The position numbers and the translations under genes are program-made. Shown one piece after another: positions 31,545 to 32,405 of a stretch of DNA of 32,405 nucleotides. Position 1 is the stretch's first letter, and the number at the start of each line of letters is the position of its first letter. The stretch comes from Mayfieldus sp038329895. Its GTDB lineage: Bacteria; Actinomycetota; Thermoleophilia; Solirubrobacterales; 70-9. Location of the stretch: positions 1 to 32,405 of the forward strand of contig JBBQNM010000020.1 in the NCBI GenBank assembly GCA_038329895.1, in the 5' to 3' direction. Under the pieces are notes generated by a model. The model saw only the letters and a program-made list of their open reading frames with translations, did no database searches and was not told where the DNA came from.

Positions 31545-32405
31545 CTAGGTAGCGAGGGTCAAGACGAACTTCCCGCGCGTGTGGCCTGATTCACTCAGCT
31601 CGTGGGCACGCTGGACCTCGTTGAGCGAAAGCACCTCCGCCAGCTCCACACGCACCTCGCCGGCCGCGACCAGTTCGGCGATACGAGCGAGCTGATCGGA
31701 GTTCGGGCTCATCACGAGCAGCTCGGCACGCCCCCCGCGCTCTCGCGCGGCGTCCTCAGGTGGAGCCGCCGCGATAGTGACGAGGATTCCACCCTCGCGC
31801 AGGACGGGGACAAGCGACTCCGTCGTCTCCCCTCCCACGGTGTCGAACACAACATCGACGTCTGACACCGCCTCGGCGACGTCCTGCTCGGTGTAGTCGA
31901 CGTACTCGTCGGCGCCCAAGCCGAGAACGAAGTCGCGGTTGCGCGATGAGCCGGTGCCAATCACTCCAGCACCCGAATGCTTTGCAAACTGCACCGCGAA
32001 GTGCCCGACGCCACCTGCCGCGCCCGCGATCAGCGCCGTCTGCCCCGATTCGAGCCCGCCGCGATCAAACAACGCTTGCCACGCCGTCAGCCCTGCTACC
32101 GGAATCGCGGCGGCCTGCTCGTGGCTAACGGCCGCCGGCTTCGTCGCGATAACGGCGGCAGGCGCGGTCGCAAACTCCGCATAGCCGCCGCTGTTTGCCA
32201 TCCCGAAAACCTCGTCGCCCTCGGCGAAATCCGGGGCGCGCGACACCTCGACAGTCCCCGATACATCGCTGCCGAGCACGGCAGGCAGCGATACCTCGAC
32301 CATTCCGCGCCGCTGTTTCCAGTCGAACGGGTTCACCGACGCGGCGTGGACCCTGATCAGGACCTCTCCTCCGCCGGGCTCGATCTGCTCCACCTCCTCA
32401 AGGCG
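31545..32405 (-). CDS. quinone oxidoreductase-like zinc-independent NADP-dependent MDR (5' truncated by the window)
   Basis: Medium-chain reductase/dehydrogenase without visible structural zinc, resembling NADPH quinone reductases. The frame continues to the window edge (RLEEVEQIEPGGGEVLIRV), so the first 20 or so residues are missing; 286 are visible. GroES-like domain has VHAASVNPFDWKQRRG, VLGSDVSGTVEVSRA; the Rossmann domain has the dinucleotide motif AGAAGGVGHFAVQFAKH and ADEYVDYTEQD, VDVVFDTVGGE. The substrate is unknown. It lies 39 bases upstream of rfbF; relation to it is unclear. Confidence 0.88.
   Translation of the reverse strand, partial: RLEEVEQIEPGGGEVLIRVHAASVNPFDWKQRRGMVEVSLPAVLGSDVSGTVEVSRAPDFAEGDEVFGMANSGGYAEFATAPAAVIATKPAAVSHEQAAAIPVAGLTAWQALFDRGGLESGQTALIAGAAGGVGHFAVQFAKHSGAGVIGTGSSRNRDFVLGLGADEYVDYTEQDVAEAVSDVDVVFDTVGGETTESLVPVLREGGILVTIAAAPPEDAARERGGRAELLVMSPNSDQLARIAELVAAGEVRVELAEVLSLNEVQRAHELSESGHTRGKFVLTLAT

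Overview
The window is about 32 kb of GC-rich chromosomal DNA, coding almost throughout and nearly all on the minus strand. It reads as a member of the Actinomycetota. Evidence is the actinobacterial integration host factor gene mihF next to gmk and rpoZ, an F420/PPOX-type flavoenzyme, frequent GTG and TTG starts, and -10 boxes of the TAnnnT type placed right against start codons. Gene order and protein flavour suggest the Thermoleophilia/Solirubrobacterales side of the phylum; that narrower placement is inference.

Layout on the minus strand (transcription runs from high to low coordinates). (1) 1-132: the 5' end of a probable IS481-type transposase and its flank. (2) 133-8738: the translation and ribosome-maturation operon rimP-nusA-infB-DUF503-rbfA-nrnA-truB-ribF, then rpsO and an AhpE-like peroxiredoxin. 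It is driven by a sigma70-type promoter at 8825-8853 whose leader holds a terminator-like hairpin, with a second hairpin terminator between ribF and rpsO. (3) 8872-10485: a secreted CSLREA/beta-helix protein with RTX-like repeats and its own promoter. (4) 10494-13853: mihF-gmk-rpoZ-coaBC, then a TPR protein and dtd. (5) 13881-23998: a long pyrimidine operon pyrR-pyrB-pyrC-(isochorismatase-like)-carA-(NTF2-like)-carB-pyrK-pyrD, preceded by a clear PyrR-binding RNA hairpin that also contains the pyrR ribosome-binding site. Together these genes make carbamoyl phosphate, carbamoyl aspartate, dihydroorotate and orotate; pyrE and pyrF are not here. Two extra reading frames are built into the operon by overlapping start and stop codons.

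(6) 24052-32405 is more mixed: a plus-strand alpha/beta hydrolase convergent with RNase Z; a short PD-(D/E)XK nuclease-like gene under a near-perfect LexA (SOS) box; tRNA-Arg(CCG); an unrecognised large protein; an SRPBCC protein convergent with a PPOX/F420 flavoenzyme; an SRAP (HMCES/YedK) DNA-protein crosslink protein; a CDP-glucose pair rfbF-rfbG; and the truncated start of a quinone-oxidoreductase-like gene.

The most interesting signals are regulatory: a repeated TAnnnT-N6/7-start geometry implying leaderless mRNAs at single genes, a terminator hairpin in the leader of the operon that encodes NusA, the PyrR hairpin over a Shine-Dalgarno sequence, and an SOS box lying on the -35 position of a nuclease gene beside a tRNA. 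NusA itself carries an unusual Cys/His cluster and a long acidic tail.
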